Translations under genes and position numbers: made by a program
Notes under the pieces: model-generated
Seen by the model: the letters and a program-made list of their open reading frames with translations, nothing else
What the model was told of the DNA's origin: nothing
Databases searched by the model: none
DNA from: Palsa-504 sp963847965
GTDB lineage: Bacteria; Actinomycetota; Actinomycetes; Streptosporangiales; Streptosporangiaceae
Length of the DNA: 64,000 nucleotides
NCBI GenBank assembly: GCA_963847965.1
Contig: CAWKCG010000050.1
Location: forward strand, 223,132 to 287,131
Reading direction: 5' to 3'
In this document: piece after piece, positions 35,884 to 43,549 of the stretch
Position numbering within the stretch: position 1 is the stretch's first letter
Layout: each line of letters starts with the position of its first letter

Positions 35884-36381
35884 GTGTCCGAACCGTTCCT
35901 GGGCGAGATCAAGATCATTTCGTGGAATTTCCCCCCCAAGGGCTGGGCGTTCTGCAACGGCACCCTGCTACCGATCCAGCAGAACCAGGCGCTGTTCTCC
36001 GTGCTCGGGACGACGTTCGGCGGTGACGGCAGGACCACGTTCGGCCTGCCGAACCTGCAGGGCCGGACCCCGATGCACGTCGGCAACGGCATAGTCCTGG
36101 GGGAGATGGGCGGCGAGACGACCCACACCCTCAACATCGGCGAGATGCCGGCCCATATCCACACGGTGAACGGCACCAAGACCACCGGGGACTCGCCCGT
36201 CCCCTCCCTTAACTACCTCGGCGGGGCAGCCAACATGTACGGCGCGCTGGCGAATGCCACGACGCTCCAGTCGGGGACGATCAGCGTCGTCGGCGGCGGC
36301 CAGGCGCACCAGAACATGGCGCCGTACCTGGTGCTGAACTTCATCATCGCGCTGCAAGGCATCTTCCCGAGCCAGAACTAG
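35884..36381 (+). CDS. phage tail-collar domain protein (MdpB-like), copy 1
   Basis: A 165-residue protein of the tail-collar family (PF07484), related to MdpB (microcystin-dependent protein) and phage tail-fibre collars. The signature region FLGEIKIISWNFPPKGWAFC, then NGTLLPIQQNQALFSVLGTT and FGGDGRTTFGLPNLQGRTP, is textbook. The GEMPAHIHTV motif and the AHQNMAPYLVLNFIIALQG ending complete the fold. AAGGAGAG precedes the GTG. Phage structural genes are absent, so this is a chromosomal surface or secreted version. No signal peptide is visible, so how it leaves the cell, if it does, is open. Confidence 0.9.
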   Translation: MSEPFLGEIKIISWNFPPKGWAFCNGTLLPIQQNQALFSVLGTTFGGDGRTTFGLPNLQGRTPMHVGNGIVLGEMGGETTHTLNIGEMPAHIHTVNGTKTTGDSPVPSLNYLGGAANMYGALANATTLQSGTISVVGGGQAHQNMAPYLVLNFIIALQGIFPSQN

Positions 36382-36391
36382 GAGCCTGCCC

Positions 36392-36904
36392 GTGTCCTCT
36401 CCTTACGTTGGCGAGATCAGGATGGGCGGCTGGAACTTCGCCCCGGTCGGCTGGGCGTTGTGCAACGGCCAGCTGCTGCCCATCGACCAGAACCCGACGT
36501 TGTTCCAATTGATCGGGACGACGTACGGCGGCGACGGACAATCTAACTTTGCCCTGCCCAACCTGCAGTCGCGACTGCCCGTGCACGTCGGCCCCGGATT
36601 CGCGCTCGGTCAGGTGGGCGGAGCGGAGACAGTGACGCTCACCACCGCCCAGGTTCCCCCGCACTCGCACCCGTTCCTGGCCTCACTAAACCCCGGCGCC
36701 CAAGCCGATCCGACCGGAAACGTGCCTGCGACGGTCAGCACCGGGGCGGGCAGTGCCTACGTCCAGGGCGGGACGGACACCGCGCTGAACTCGGGGAGCG
36801 TCTCCTCTACCCCCGGCGGCGGTCAGCCGCACGACAACATGCAGCCGTTCCTGTGCATCACGTTCATCATCTCGCTGTTCGGCATCTTCCCGTCCCAATC
36901 CTGA
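36392..36904 (+). CDS. phage tail-collar domain protein (MdpB-like), copy 2
   Basis: A 170-residue paralogue of the genes on either side, ten bases after copy 1. It keeps YVGEIRMGGWNFAPVGWALC, NGQLLPIDQNPTLFQLIGTT, YGGDGQSNFALPNLQSRLP and the QPHDNMQPFLCITFIISLFG end. The middle, between the PPHSHP motif and the C-terminus, differs from copies 1 and 3 and is Gly/Ala/Thr-rich, suggesting a variable exposed loop. Its own AGGAG-type site and GTG start indicate independent ribosome loading. Confidence 0.9.
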   Translation: MSSPYVGEIRMGGWNFAPVGWALCNGQLLPIDQNPTLFQLIGTTYGGDGQSNFALPNLQSRLPVHVGPGFALGQVGGAETVTLTTAQVPPHSHPFLASLNPGAQADPTGNVPATVSTGAGSAYVQGGTDTALNSGSVSSTPGGGQPHDNMQPFLCITFIISLFGIFPSQS

Positions 36905-36914
36905 GAGGAACACG

Positions 36915-37445
36915 GTGTCTAATCCGTTTTTGGCCGAGATCAGGATCTTCACCGCCAACTTCGCCCCGAAGGGCTGGGCGCAATGCGACGGACAGCTGAT
37001 GCCGATCAGCCAGAACACGGCGTTGTTCTCGCTGCTCGGTACCACCTTCGGTGGCGACGGCAAGTCGAACTTCGCCCTGCCGAACCTGCAGGGCTGCGCC
37101 CCGATGGCCGCCGGTCAGGGACCCGGGCTCAGCCTGCGTGACCTCGGTGAGACCGGCGGAGAGCAGACGGTGACGCTGCTGCAGAGCGAGGTGCCGGGGC
37201 ACCCGCACTCCCTCAACGCCAGCGCGCTGCCCGCCACGGTCAGCGCCCCGAGCCCGCAGAACGTGCTGGCCCGCTCCAACCCCGCCTACATCTACAAGAC
37301 GACATCCGGGAACCCTCCGCTCACGCCGATGTCGAACGGCATCCTGGGCGTCTCCGGCGGAAGCCTGCCCCACAACAACCTGCAGCCGTTCCTGGGGCTG
37401 ATGTTCATCATCGCCCTGCAAGGCGTCTTCCCGGCCCGCAGTTGA
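36915..37445 (+). CDS. phage tail-collar domain protein (MdpB-like), copy 3
   Basis: A 176-residue third paralogue. Conserved parts are FLAEIRIFTANFAPKGWAQC, DGQLMPISQNTALFSLLGTT, FGGDGKSNFALPNLQGCAP and the LPHNNLQPFLGLMFIIALQG end. It shows GHPHSLN in place of AHIHT. GAGAGG precedes the GTG. Its TGA overlaps the TTG start of the acetyltransferase by four bases, tying the tail-collar genes to that enzyme. Three adjacent copies point to local duplication followed by divergence. Confidence 0.9.
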   Translation: MSNPFLAEIRIFTANFAPKGWAQCDGQLMPISQNTALFSLLGTTFGGDGKSNFALPNLQGCAPMAAGQGPGLSLRDLGETGGEQTVTLLQSEVPGHPHSLNASALPATVSAPSPQNVLARSNPAYIYKTTSGNPPLTPMSNGILGVSGGSLPHNNLQPFLGLMFIIALQGVFPARS

Positions 37446-37942
37446 CCACGACCACCGGGCCGGGCCTGCGCCCGGCCCGGCCAGCCGACGCCGAGCTGCT
37501 GTACCGGATCTACGCGAGCACGCGCGAGGACGAACTCGCCGTCGTGCCCTGGGACGCGCCCGCGAAGGAAGCGTTCCTGCGCATGCAGTTCACCGCCCAG
37601 GACCGCTACTACCACGCGAACTTCCCGAACGCGAGCTACGACCTGATCGTGAGCGGCGACGAGGTGCTCGGCCGGCTGTACGTCGAGCGCGGCCAGACGG
37701 TGTGGCAGGTGATCGACCTCGCCCTGCTCCCCGCGCACCGCAGGAAGGGCATCGGGACGCATCTGCTCACCGAGGTGCTCGCCGGGGCCGGGGCGGCGGC
37801 CAAGCCGGTCCAGATGCACGTGGAGCGGTTCAACCCCGCACAGCGCCTGTACGACCGGCTGGGGTTTCGCCAGATCGCCGACGGGGGCGTCTACCTGCTG
37901 CTGGAGCGGCAGCCGAGCCCGATCGAGCCAGGCAGCGGCTAG
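37442..37942 (+). CDS. GNAT family N-acetyltransferase
   Basis: A 166-residue GNAT protein. The acetyl-CoA binding loop is LPAHRRKGIGTHLL (R/Q-x-x-G-x-G/A type, about residues 97-110), followed by LHVERFNPAQRLYDRLGFRQ-type motif A/B elements. It starts with TTG overlapping the tail-collar stop (TTGA), so it is translationally coupled to the collar genes. Substrate unknown. GNAT genes next to MdpB-like collar genes and DUF6916 recur in other bacteria, which suggests it modifies a product of this locus rather than a metabolite, but this is inference. Confidence 0.88.
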   Translation: MTTTTGPGLRPARPADAELLYRIYASTREDELAVVPWDAPAKEAFLRMQFTAQDRYYHANFPNASYDLIVSGDEVLGRLYVERGQTVWQVIDLALLPAHRRKGIGTHLLTEVLAGAGAAAKPVQMHVERFNPAQRLYDRLGFRQIADGGVYLLLERQPSPIEPGSG

Positions 37943-38289
37943 CCGAACACCACCTCGTACCGCATCCGCGACGGAGCCTGCCCCGGATCGGCGGGCTCGT
38001 CGGGCCCGACCGGAACGATGAACAGGTCAAGCGTGCCGAGGTGCTCGTGCTCGACGTGGTGGATGCCCTGCCGGAGCACCGGCTGCAGCGGGCCGTGGAA
38101 CATGACAGAGAACGGGTTCCGGTACCTGCCCGAGGGATCGGCGGGATGCTCGATGACCTCGGCCAGTTCGGCACCAACACCAGCCTCAGAACTGCTGCCA
38201 TACGGCCCGCCGGTCATCAGGAACACGGTGCCAAGGTGTAGCCGGAAGTCCCCGGCGGTCAGCGTCTTGAGCGAATTGTCGGTCGACAC
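37939..38289 (-). CDS. DUF6916 family protein
   Basis: A 116-residue protein convergent with the acetyltransferase, overlapping it by four bases. It contains TAGDFRLHLGTVFLM, then NPFSVMFHGPLQPVLRQGIH and HEHLGTLDLFIVPVGPDEP, ending MRYEVVFG. These match the DUF6916 family, which is found next to MdpB/tail-collar genes in many genomes. The fold is predicted all beta. I choose the GTG at 38287-38289 (VSTDNSLKTL); the longer frame upstream reads through the rplU promoter in nonsense. Function unknown. Confidence 0.85.
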   Translation of the reverse strand: MSTDNSLKTLTAGDFRLHLGTVFLMTGGPYGSSSEAGVGAELAEVIEHPADPSGRYRNPFSVMFHGPLQPVLRQGIHHVEHEHLGTLDLFIVPVGPDEPADPGQAPSRMRYEVVFG

Positions 38290-38343
38290 GGCTGCCCATC
38301 TTAGCAACGGGAAGTCCGGGTTCGTGGACGCGCCGCGGTCTGG

Positions 38344-38349
38344 TAATCT
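38344..38349 (+). promoter_or_regulatory. candidate -10 box for rplU-rpmA
   Basis: TAATCT lies in TCTGGTAATCTTAG, about 120 bases before the rplU start; a good -35 is not seen. The leader between it and rplU holds a GTGGTGACCACC dyad that could form a small hairpin. The divergent DUF6916 start is about 55 bases away, so this gap must serve both genes. Confidence 0.4.
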
Positions 38350-38467
38350 TAGCGCTCGGGAGTTGCCCGCTGCGTAAGCGTCGGCTCCCCTGGTGCAGGC
38401 GAGCCGCCGTGGTGACCACCGGTGTGCCGGGGCACGCAAGGAAAGCGCGACGAAAGAGAGTTCTGGA

Positions 38468-38866
38468 GTGTACGCGATTGTGCGCTGCGGCGGCAGGCAG
38501 GAGAAGGTCGCGCTCAACGACGTCGTGACCGTCGACCGGCTGCCCGGCCAGGTCGGCTCGACCGTGACCCTGCCCGCCCTGCTCGTGGTGGACGGCGAGC
38601 GGGTCATCAGTGACCCCGCCGAGCTTGGCCGCTACCAGGTCACGGCGGACATCGTCGGTGACGCGGCCGGGCCCAAGATCAACATGATCCAGTACAAGAA
38701 CAAGACCGGCTACCGCCGGCGTTTGGGTCACCGGCAGAAGTACACCCAGGTGCGGATCACCGGCATCAGCCCGGAGGCCCCCGAGGCCAAGGCGGCCCCC
38801 AAGCCGAGGTCGCGGGCCAAGGCACCGGCCAAGGCGGCGGCGCAGGCCAAGGCGGAGGAGGACTGA
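38468..38866 (+). CDS. rplU: 50S ribosomal protein L21
   Basis: Large-subunit protein L21 (132 aa). VYAIVRCGGRQEKVALND starts at the GTG at 38468 and matches the family N-terminus, so the longer upstream frame is rejected. The core ends with the signature YRRRLGHRQKYTQVRITGI. A lysine/alanine-rich tail of about 30 residues (AKAAPKPRSRAKAPAK) extends past the usual ~103-residue protein, as in other actinobacteria. rpmA follows one base after the stop. Confidence 0.97.
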   Translation: MYAIVRCGGRQEKVALNDVVTVDRLPGQVGSTVTLPALLVVDGERVISDPAELGRYQVTADIVGDAAGPKINMIQYKNKTGYRRRLGHRQKYTQVRITGISPEAPEAKAAPKPRSRAKAPAKAAAQAKAEED

Positions 38867-38867
38867 G

Positions 38868-39131
38868 ATGGCACACAAGAAGGGCGCGTCATCCAGCCGC
38901 AACGGCCGCGACTCCAAGGCCAAGCGCCTCGGCGTCAAGCGCTTCGGCGGCCAGCTGGTGAACGCGGGCGAGATCATCGTCCGCCAGCACGGCACGCACT
39001 TCCACCCGGGCGAGGGCGTCGGCCGCGGCGCCGACGACACGCTGTTCGCGCTGGTCGCCGGCACGGTGGAGTTCGGCCCGGTCCGCGGCCGCCGGGCCGT
39101 GAGCATCGTCCCCGCCGAGCCACCGGAATAG
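38868..39131 (+). CDS. rpmA: 50S ribosomal protein L27
   Basis: Large-subunit protein L27 (87 aa), whose N-terminus reaches the peptidyl-transferase centre. MAHKKGASSSRNGRDSKAKR and the LGVKRFGGQLVNAGEIIVRQ region are textbook. There is no N-terminal extension for cleavage, so it is not the Firmicutes Prp-processed type. It is co-transcribed with rplU and followed by a strong terminator. Confidence 0.98.
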   Translation: MAHKKGASSSRNGRDSKAKRLGVKRFGGQLVNAGEIIVRQHGTHFHPGEGVGRGADDTLFALVAGTVEFGPVRGRRAVSIVPAEPPE

Positions 39132-39160
39132 GCTCGCCGAGGGTACACAAGGTAGGACAC

Positions 39161-39191
39161 AAAGGCGGGCCGGGTAACCTGGCCCGCCTTT
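39161..39191 (+). terminator. intrinsic terminator after rpmA
   Basis: An 11-base perfect inverted repeat, AAAGGCGGGCC / GGCCCGCCTTT, with a nine-base loop, lies 30 bases after rpmA. The stem ends in TTT. It separates the ribosomal protein pair from obgE. Confidence 0.85.
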
Positions 39192-39255
39192 CACATGCAA
39201 CGGCACGCAACGGCGCGCGACAGCGCCGGCAGGCGCGTCAGGGAAGAGGGAGATC

Positions 39256-40671
39256 GTGGCGGAGTTCGCCGACCGGGCCACGCTGCGGGTGGAGGCTGGC
39301 CACGGCGGGCACGGCTGCGCCTCGATCCACCGCGAGAAGTTCAAGCCGCTCGGCGGCCCGGACGGGGGCAACGGCGGGCACGGCGGCGACGTGATCCTCG
39401 AGGTGAACCCGAGCGCGGCCACCCTGCTCGACTTCCACCGCCGCCCGGTCCGCCGGGCCGGGAACGGCAGGCAGGGCGAGGGCTCCAACCGCACCGGCGC
39501 CAACGGCGCGGACCTGGTCATCGGCGTCCCGAACGGCACCGAGGTGCAGACCGCGGACGGCGAGGTCCTCGCCGACCTGGTCGGGGCCGGCACCAGGTTC
39601 GTGGCCGCGGCGGGCGGGCGCGGCGGCCTCGGCAACGCGGCGCTGGCCTCGCCGCGGCGCAAGGCCCCGGGGTTCGCCCTCAAGGGCGAGCCCGGTCAGC
39701 ACCGCGACCTCGTCCTCGAGCTGAAGACGGTCGCCGACGTCGGCCTGGTCGGCTTCCCGAACGCCGGCAAGTCCTCCCTGATCGCGGCGATGTCGGCGGC
39801 CCGGCCGAAGATCGCCGACTACCCGTTCACCACCCTGATCCCGAACCTGGGCGTGGTCGAGGCCGGCGACGTCCAGTTCGTCGTGGCCGACGTGCCCGGG
39901 CTGATCCCCGGCGCCAGCCAGGGCAAGGGGCTTGGTCACGACTTCCTGCGGCACGTGGAGCGCTGCTCCACCCTGGTCCACGTGCTCGACTGCGCTACCG
40001 AACTGCCCGGGCGCAACCCGGTCGCGGACCTGGCTGTCATCGAGGCGGAGCTGGCCGCGTACGGAGAGGCGACCGGCGTCGACCTCGCCGGCCGGCCGAG
40101 GCTCGTCGCGCTGAACAAGATCGACGTCCCGGCCGCGCGAGAGCGCGCGGAGGAGGCCAAGCCCGAGCTCGAGGCGCGCGGTTACCCGGTCTTCGAGATC
40201 TCCGCGGCCACCGGGGAGGGCCTGCGCCAGCTGGGCTTCGCGATGGCGGCATTGGTCGCCGCGGACCGCGAGGCGCGTCCGGCCGAACTGCCGCCCGAAC
40301 GGGTCAGGGTCAAGGTCGCGGTCCGCCCGGCCGACGAGCCGGGCTTCGAGGTGGTGCGGATCGGCGACAGCTTCCTGATCCGCGGCGACAAGCCGTGCCG
40401 GTGGGTCATGCAGACCGACTTCGGCAACGACGAGGCGGTCGGCTACCTGGCCGACCGGCTGGCCCGGCTGGGCGTGGAGGAGGCGCTCGCCGAGGCGGGC
40501 GCCGAGCCGGGCGCCGAGGTCCTGATCGGCGACCCGGACGACCCGGTGGTGTTCGACTGGGACCCCGCGGCCCCGATGAGCAGCGGGGCGTCCGGAGGCC
40601 CCGACCGCTCCCGCAAGGGCGCCAGGCGGCACCTCGGCCCCCGCGGCACCGACCCAAGGCTTCCCCCGTGA
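39256..40671 (+). CDS. obgE: GTPase ObgE/CgtA
   Basis: Ribosome-associated GTPase (471 aa) involved in 50S assembly and stress control; in Streptomyces it also affects differentiation. The glycine-rich Obg domain is at residues about 4-155. The G domain has G1 GFPNAGKSS (about 166), G2 TT in YPFTTLIPN, G3 DVPGL and G4 NKID. A C-terminal OCT domain (FEVVRIGDSFLIRGDKPCRW) and a short basic tail follow. It starts with GTG; GGGAGAT lies before it. Overlaps proB by GTGA. Confidence 0.96.
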   Translation: MAEFADRATLRVEAGHGGHGCASIHREKFKPLGGPDGGNGGHGGDVILEVNPSAATLLDFHRRPVRRAGNGRQGEGSNRTGANGADLVIGVPNGTEVQTADGEVLADLVGAGTRFVAAAGGRGGLGNAALASPRRKAPGFALKGEPGQHRDLVLELKTVADVGLVGFPNAGKSSLIAAMSAARPKIADYPFTTLIPNLGVVEAGDVQFVVADVPGLIPGASQGKGLGHDFLRHVERCSTLVHVLDCATELPGRNPVADLAVIEAELAAYGEATGVDLAGRPRLVALNKIDVPAARERAEEAKPELEARGYPVFEISAATGEGLRQLGFAMAALVAADREARPAELPPERVRVKVAVRPADEPGFEVVRIGDSFLIRGDKPCRWVMQTDFGNDEAVGYLADRLARLGVEEALAEAGAEPGAEVLIGDPDDPVVFDWDPAAPMSSGASGGPDRSRKGARRHLGPRGTDPRLPP

Positions 40672-41894
40672 CCGACGCTCAGCGCCCGGACGCCCACGCG
40701 GCCTACCCTCGCCCCGTGACCAGCGCCCCCCGCCCGGACATCGCTACCGCGGCCAGGGTCGTGGTCAAGGTCGGCTCCTCGTCTCTGACTACGCACGACG
40801 GCGAAATCGACGGCGACGCGATCACCGCCCTGGCGGCCGCCCTGGCCGCCCGCCGCCGCGGGGCTGGCCGAGACCCCGGAGGCGAAGCGCAGGTCGTGCT
40901 GGTGTCCTCGGGCGCGATCGCGTCCGGGCTGGTCCCGCTCGGGCTGTCGCGCCGCCCGAGCGACCTGGCCACCCAGCAGGCCGCCGCCAGCGTCGGCCAG
41001 GGCCTGCTCATCGCCAGGTACACCGCGGCCTTTGGCGGGCACGGCATCCGCACCGGCCAGGTCCTGCTGTCCGCGGACGACCTGATGCGCAGAACCCACT
41101 ACCGCAACGCGCAGCGCACCCTGGACCGGCTGCTCGAACTCGGCGTGCTGCCCGTGGTCAACGAGAACGATACGGTGGCCACCGACGAGATCAGGTTCGG
41201 CGACAACGACCGGCTGGCCGCGCTGGTCGCCCACGTGACCAGGGCCGGCGCGCTCATCCTGCTGTCCGACGTGGACGGCCTGTACGACGGCGACCCGCGC
41301 CGCGGCCACGCCCGGCGGATCGCCGAAGTCCGCGCCCAGGCCGACCTCGAGGGCATCCGGCTGGGCCGGGGCAACCGGGCCGGACCAGGCCCCGGCGGCG
41401 GCCACAGCGCCGCACCGGGAACCGGCATCGGCGGCATGGCGACCAAGGTGGAAGCCGCGATGATCGCCTCAGCCGCGGGCATCCCGGCCGTCGTGGCCGA
41501 CGCGGCCGACGCGCCCGCCGCGCTGGCGGGGGAGGCGGTCGGCACCTACTTCGCGGCCCGCGGCCGCCGCACCGCGACCAGGCTGCTGTGGCTGGCCCAC
41601 GCCGCGGTGGCCCGCGGCAGCCTGCACCTGGACCAGGGCGCGGTGGAGGCCGTGGTGACCCGGCGCGCGAGCCTGCTCCCGGCCGGCATCACCGGGGTCG
41701 ACGGCGCCTTCCAGGCCGGCGATCCCGTGGACCTGCGAGACGAGAACGGCCAGGTCGTCGCCCGTGGCCTGGTGAACTACGACGCCGCCGAGATCCCCGG
41801 CCTGATGGGCCGCTCCACCAGGTGGCTGGCGAGCCGCCTGGGCCCGGAATACGAGCGCGAGATCGTCCACCGCGACGACCTGGTCATCCTGTAA
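40668..41894 (+). CDS. proB: glutamate 5-kinase
   Basis: First enzyme of proline synthesis (408 aa), phosphorylating glutamate. The amino-acid kinase domain shows VVVKVGSSSLTT, LVSSGAIASGL, VNENDTVATDEIRFGDNDRL and GTGIGGMATKVEAA. The C-terminal PUA domain (RGSLHLDQGAVEAVVTRRAS) is present. The GTG at 40668 overlaps obgE by GTGA; a GTG at 40716 (VTSAPRPD) is an alternative that loses 16 poorly conserved residues. proA, often the next gene, is not in the window. Confidence 0.94.
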   Translation: MTDAQRPDAHAAYPRPVTSAPRPDIATAARVVVKVGSSSLTTHDGEIDGDAITALAAALAARRRGAGRDPGGEAQVVLVSSGAIASGLVPLGLSRRPSDLATQQAAASVGQGLLIARYTAAFGGHGIRTGQVLLSADDLMRRTHYRNAQRTLDRLLELGVLPVVNENDTVATDEIRFGDNDRLAALVAHVTRAGALILLSDVDGLYDGDPRRGHARRIAEVRAQADLEGIRLGRGNRAGPGPGGGHSAAPGTGIGGMATKVEAAMIASAAGIPAVVADAADAPAALAGEAVGTYFAARGRRTATRLLWLAHAAVARGSLHLDQGAVEAVVTRRASLLPAGITGVDGAFQAGDPVDLRDENGQVVARGLVNYDAAEIPGLMGRSTRWLASRLGPEYEREIVHRDDLVIL

Positions 41895-42003
41895 CAGCGC
41901 AGTCAATGGGCGTGGCACCCTACCCGATCTGGGGACACGTCCTTTCTCTGCGGCCGGCCCGGGACCCGTTCCGAGTCGCGCGCTCTGCGCCTGCGGGCAA
42001 TCG

Positions 42004-42032
42004 TTGACAGCACCGTTGAGCCGCAGTACGTT
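42004..42032 (+). promoter_or_regulatory. sigma-70-type promoter for the 42.1-kb cassette
   Basis: TTGACA (42004-42009), 17 bases, TACGTT (42027-42032): a consensus -35 and an acceptable TAnnnT -10 at ideal spacing, about 85 bases before the start at 42117. This is the best-formed housekeeping promoter noticed in the window. Confidence 0.6.
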
Positions 42033-42116
42033 GTCGGCGCATCGTCCGACACGAAGGGGCCTCGGCCGGCGCGGCAGGCAGGCGGTCTATGGTCGCCCAT
42101 GAAAGGAGCTGCGGAC

Positions 42117-42722
42117 ATGGCGGAAGAGGCGCACACGGCGGGAGCAGCGGCGATGGGGGGCATGCCGCCGATGCTGGCCTACACGATCCGCAGCCCTGCC
42201 CACACCGGCGCGTGGCCCTACATCAGGATCGGACAAGGCAATAGCGCGCAGGTCGTCAGACCCAACCAAACGCCGGCCGACAACAGCTACTGGATCGTCA
42301 TCCTGGACGCGAACAAGCCGGCGACCAAGGTGCAGGAGTGGGTCGTCCCAGGCCTGAACAACACTACCGTCCCCAGCAATCTCGATCAGTACATGAGCAA
42401 CCCTGGGTATCTCTTTGCCGTGGCGACGCAGGTCCTTAGCAACTCCTCGGTGCCGCAAGGGGCCTTCTACGACTACCTGGCGGCGCACGGTGCCGGGCGC
42501 GAGCTGCAGAAGTTGGAGCAGATCAGCTCGCACACGCAGACGGGCTACGGCTTGTATACCTACGTGAGCTATATCCTCACGGGTCAGTGCGGCCCGCCAG
42601 GCGCAGTCGCGTACGAACGCAGCGCCTTCTCGGATTGGGCGAACCTCTTGATGTCGCTCATGCCCCTACCTAGCGGGCAGCCGCCGTACTCGATCTGCGA
42701 CAGCTACACGTTCGTCAAATAG
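42117..42722 (+). CDS. hypothetical protein (201 aa)
   Basis: Not recognised. The protein starts AEEAHTAGAAAMGGMPPM with no signal peptide and no membrane helix. The middle has aromatic and beta-type segments (YWIVILDANKPATKVQEWVV, YLFAVATQVLSNSS) and then helical ones (DYLAAHGAGRELQKLEQIS). Two cysteines occur near the end (TGQCGPPG, YSICDSY). AAAGGAG lies eight bases before the ATG at 42117. It is the first gene after a strong promoter and is followed 32 bases later by an FkbM methyltransferase and a glycosyltransferase, so it may belong to the same cassette. Confidence 0.7.
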   Translation: MAEEAHTAGAAAMGGMPPMLAYTIRSPAHTGAWPYIRIGQGNSAQVVRPNQTPADNSYWIVILDANKPATKVQEWVVPGLNNTTVPSNLDQYMSNPGYLFAVATQVLSNSSVPQGAFYDYLAAHGAGRELQKLEQISSHTQTGYGLYTYVSYILTGQCGPPGAVAYERSAFSDWANLLMSLMPLPSGQPPYSICDSYTFVK

Positions 42723-42754
42723 GGCACCGCGACCCGGCGCAGGCTGGTTCACTT

Positions 42755-43549
42755 GTGACCGACGTGTGGAGCTTCCGAGTCGGCACGCTCGATCGGCTGA
42801 TCTTCGACGCCGTGGTCGCACACGACGAGTACCGGCTGCCGGAACGTTTCGAGCCCGACGACGTCGTCATCGACGTCGGGGCGCACATAGGCTCGTTCGC
42901 GTACGCCGTCGCTCGCAGAGGCGGCCAGCACGTCTGGAGCATCGAGCCGGACCGTACGAACTGCGCGTTGGCCGCCGAGCACCTGAGGCCGTACGTCGAC
43001 CAGGGCTACGTGCGGGTCATATACGCCGCCGTCTGGCGGTCCGATCCGAATGACGACGAGCTGCGCTTCGACGGCTACCACGCCTTGCCGCCGTCCTATC
43101 CGGGCATGGAAGGGGTCGTCAACACCGGAGGCGGCTCGGTCGTCTGGGGCCTCGGCGAACCGGTCGCGAAGATTGCCTTCAACGTCGTCGTCGACCTGGC
43201 CACCAACCGCGGAGGGCGCCGGGTCCGGCTGCTCAAGCTGGATTGCGAAGGCGCCGAATGGCCGATCGTGCTGACGTCGCAAAGGCTCCACCTGATCGAC
43301 GAGATCGTCGGGGAGTTTCACGAGCTCGGCGGGCCGCTCCCGGAGATCGGCGAGAATCGGCCGGCGAACGCGCACGTCGTCTTCCACTCCGATCGTGTCG
43401 CCGGGTTCACGATGGAGGAGTTCGCCCGCTTCCTACGCGGCGCGGGCTTCGGCGTGACGTACTCTCGGCATGTCCGGCCCGACGGCGCGCTCGAGGGGCT
43501 CGGCTTGTTCTTCGCGACGCGAGAGGACCCACATGAGTTGGCGAGGTGA
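42755..43549 (+). CDS. FkbM family methyltransferase
   Basis: SAM-dependent methyltransferase (264 aa) of the FkbM family, which often methylates sugars or small-molecule hydroxyls. The SAM motif is VVIDVGAHIGSFAYAVAR (about residues 36-53) and IEPDRTNCALAAEHL the acidic ribose-binding loop. LLKLDCEGAEWPIV is the family's second signature (about 160). It overlaps the glycosyltransferase by GTGA, so the two likely decorate the same glycan. The substrate cannot be told. Confidence 0.85.
   Translation: MTDVWSFRVGTLDRLIFDAVVAHDEYRLPERFEPDDVVIDVGAHIGSFAYAVARRGGQHVWSIEPDRTNCALAAEHLRPYVDQGYVRVIYAAVWRSDPNDDELRFDGYHALPPSYPGMEGVVNTGGGSVVWGLGEPVAKIAFNVVVDLATNRGGRRVRLLKLDCEGAEWPIVLTSQRLHLIDEIVGEFHELGGPLPEIGENRPANAHVVFHSDRVAGFTMEEFARFLRGAGFGVTYSRHVRPDGALEGLGLFFATREDPHELAR

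Noticed and set aside
35884..37445. Prophage or phage-tail-like contractile system
   Set aside because: Only collar-domain proteins are present; no sheath, tube, baseplate, capsid, integrase or lysis gene is in the window.
39195..40667. Extension of the proB frame upstream across obgE
   Set aside because: The reading is Arg/Gly nonsense opposite a complete obgE in another frame; proB starts at the GTGA overlap at 40668.
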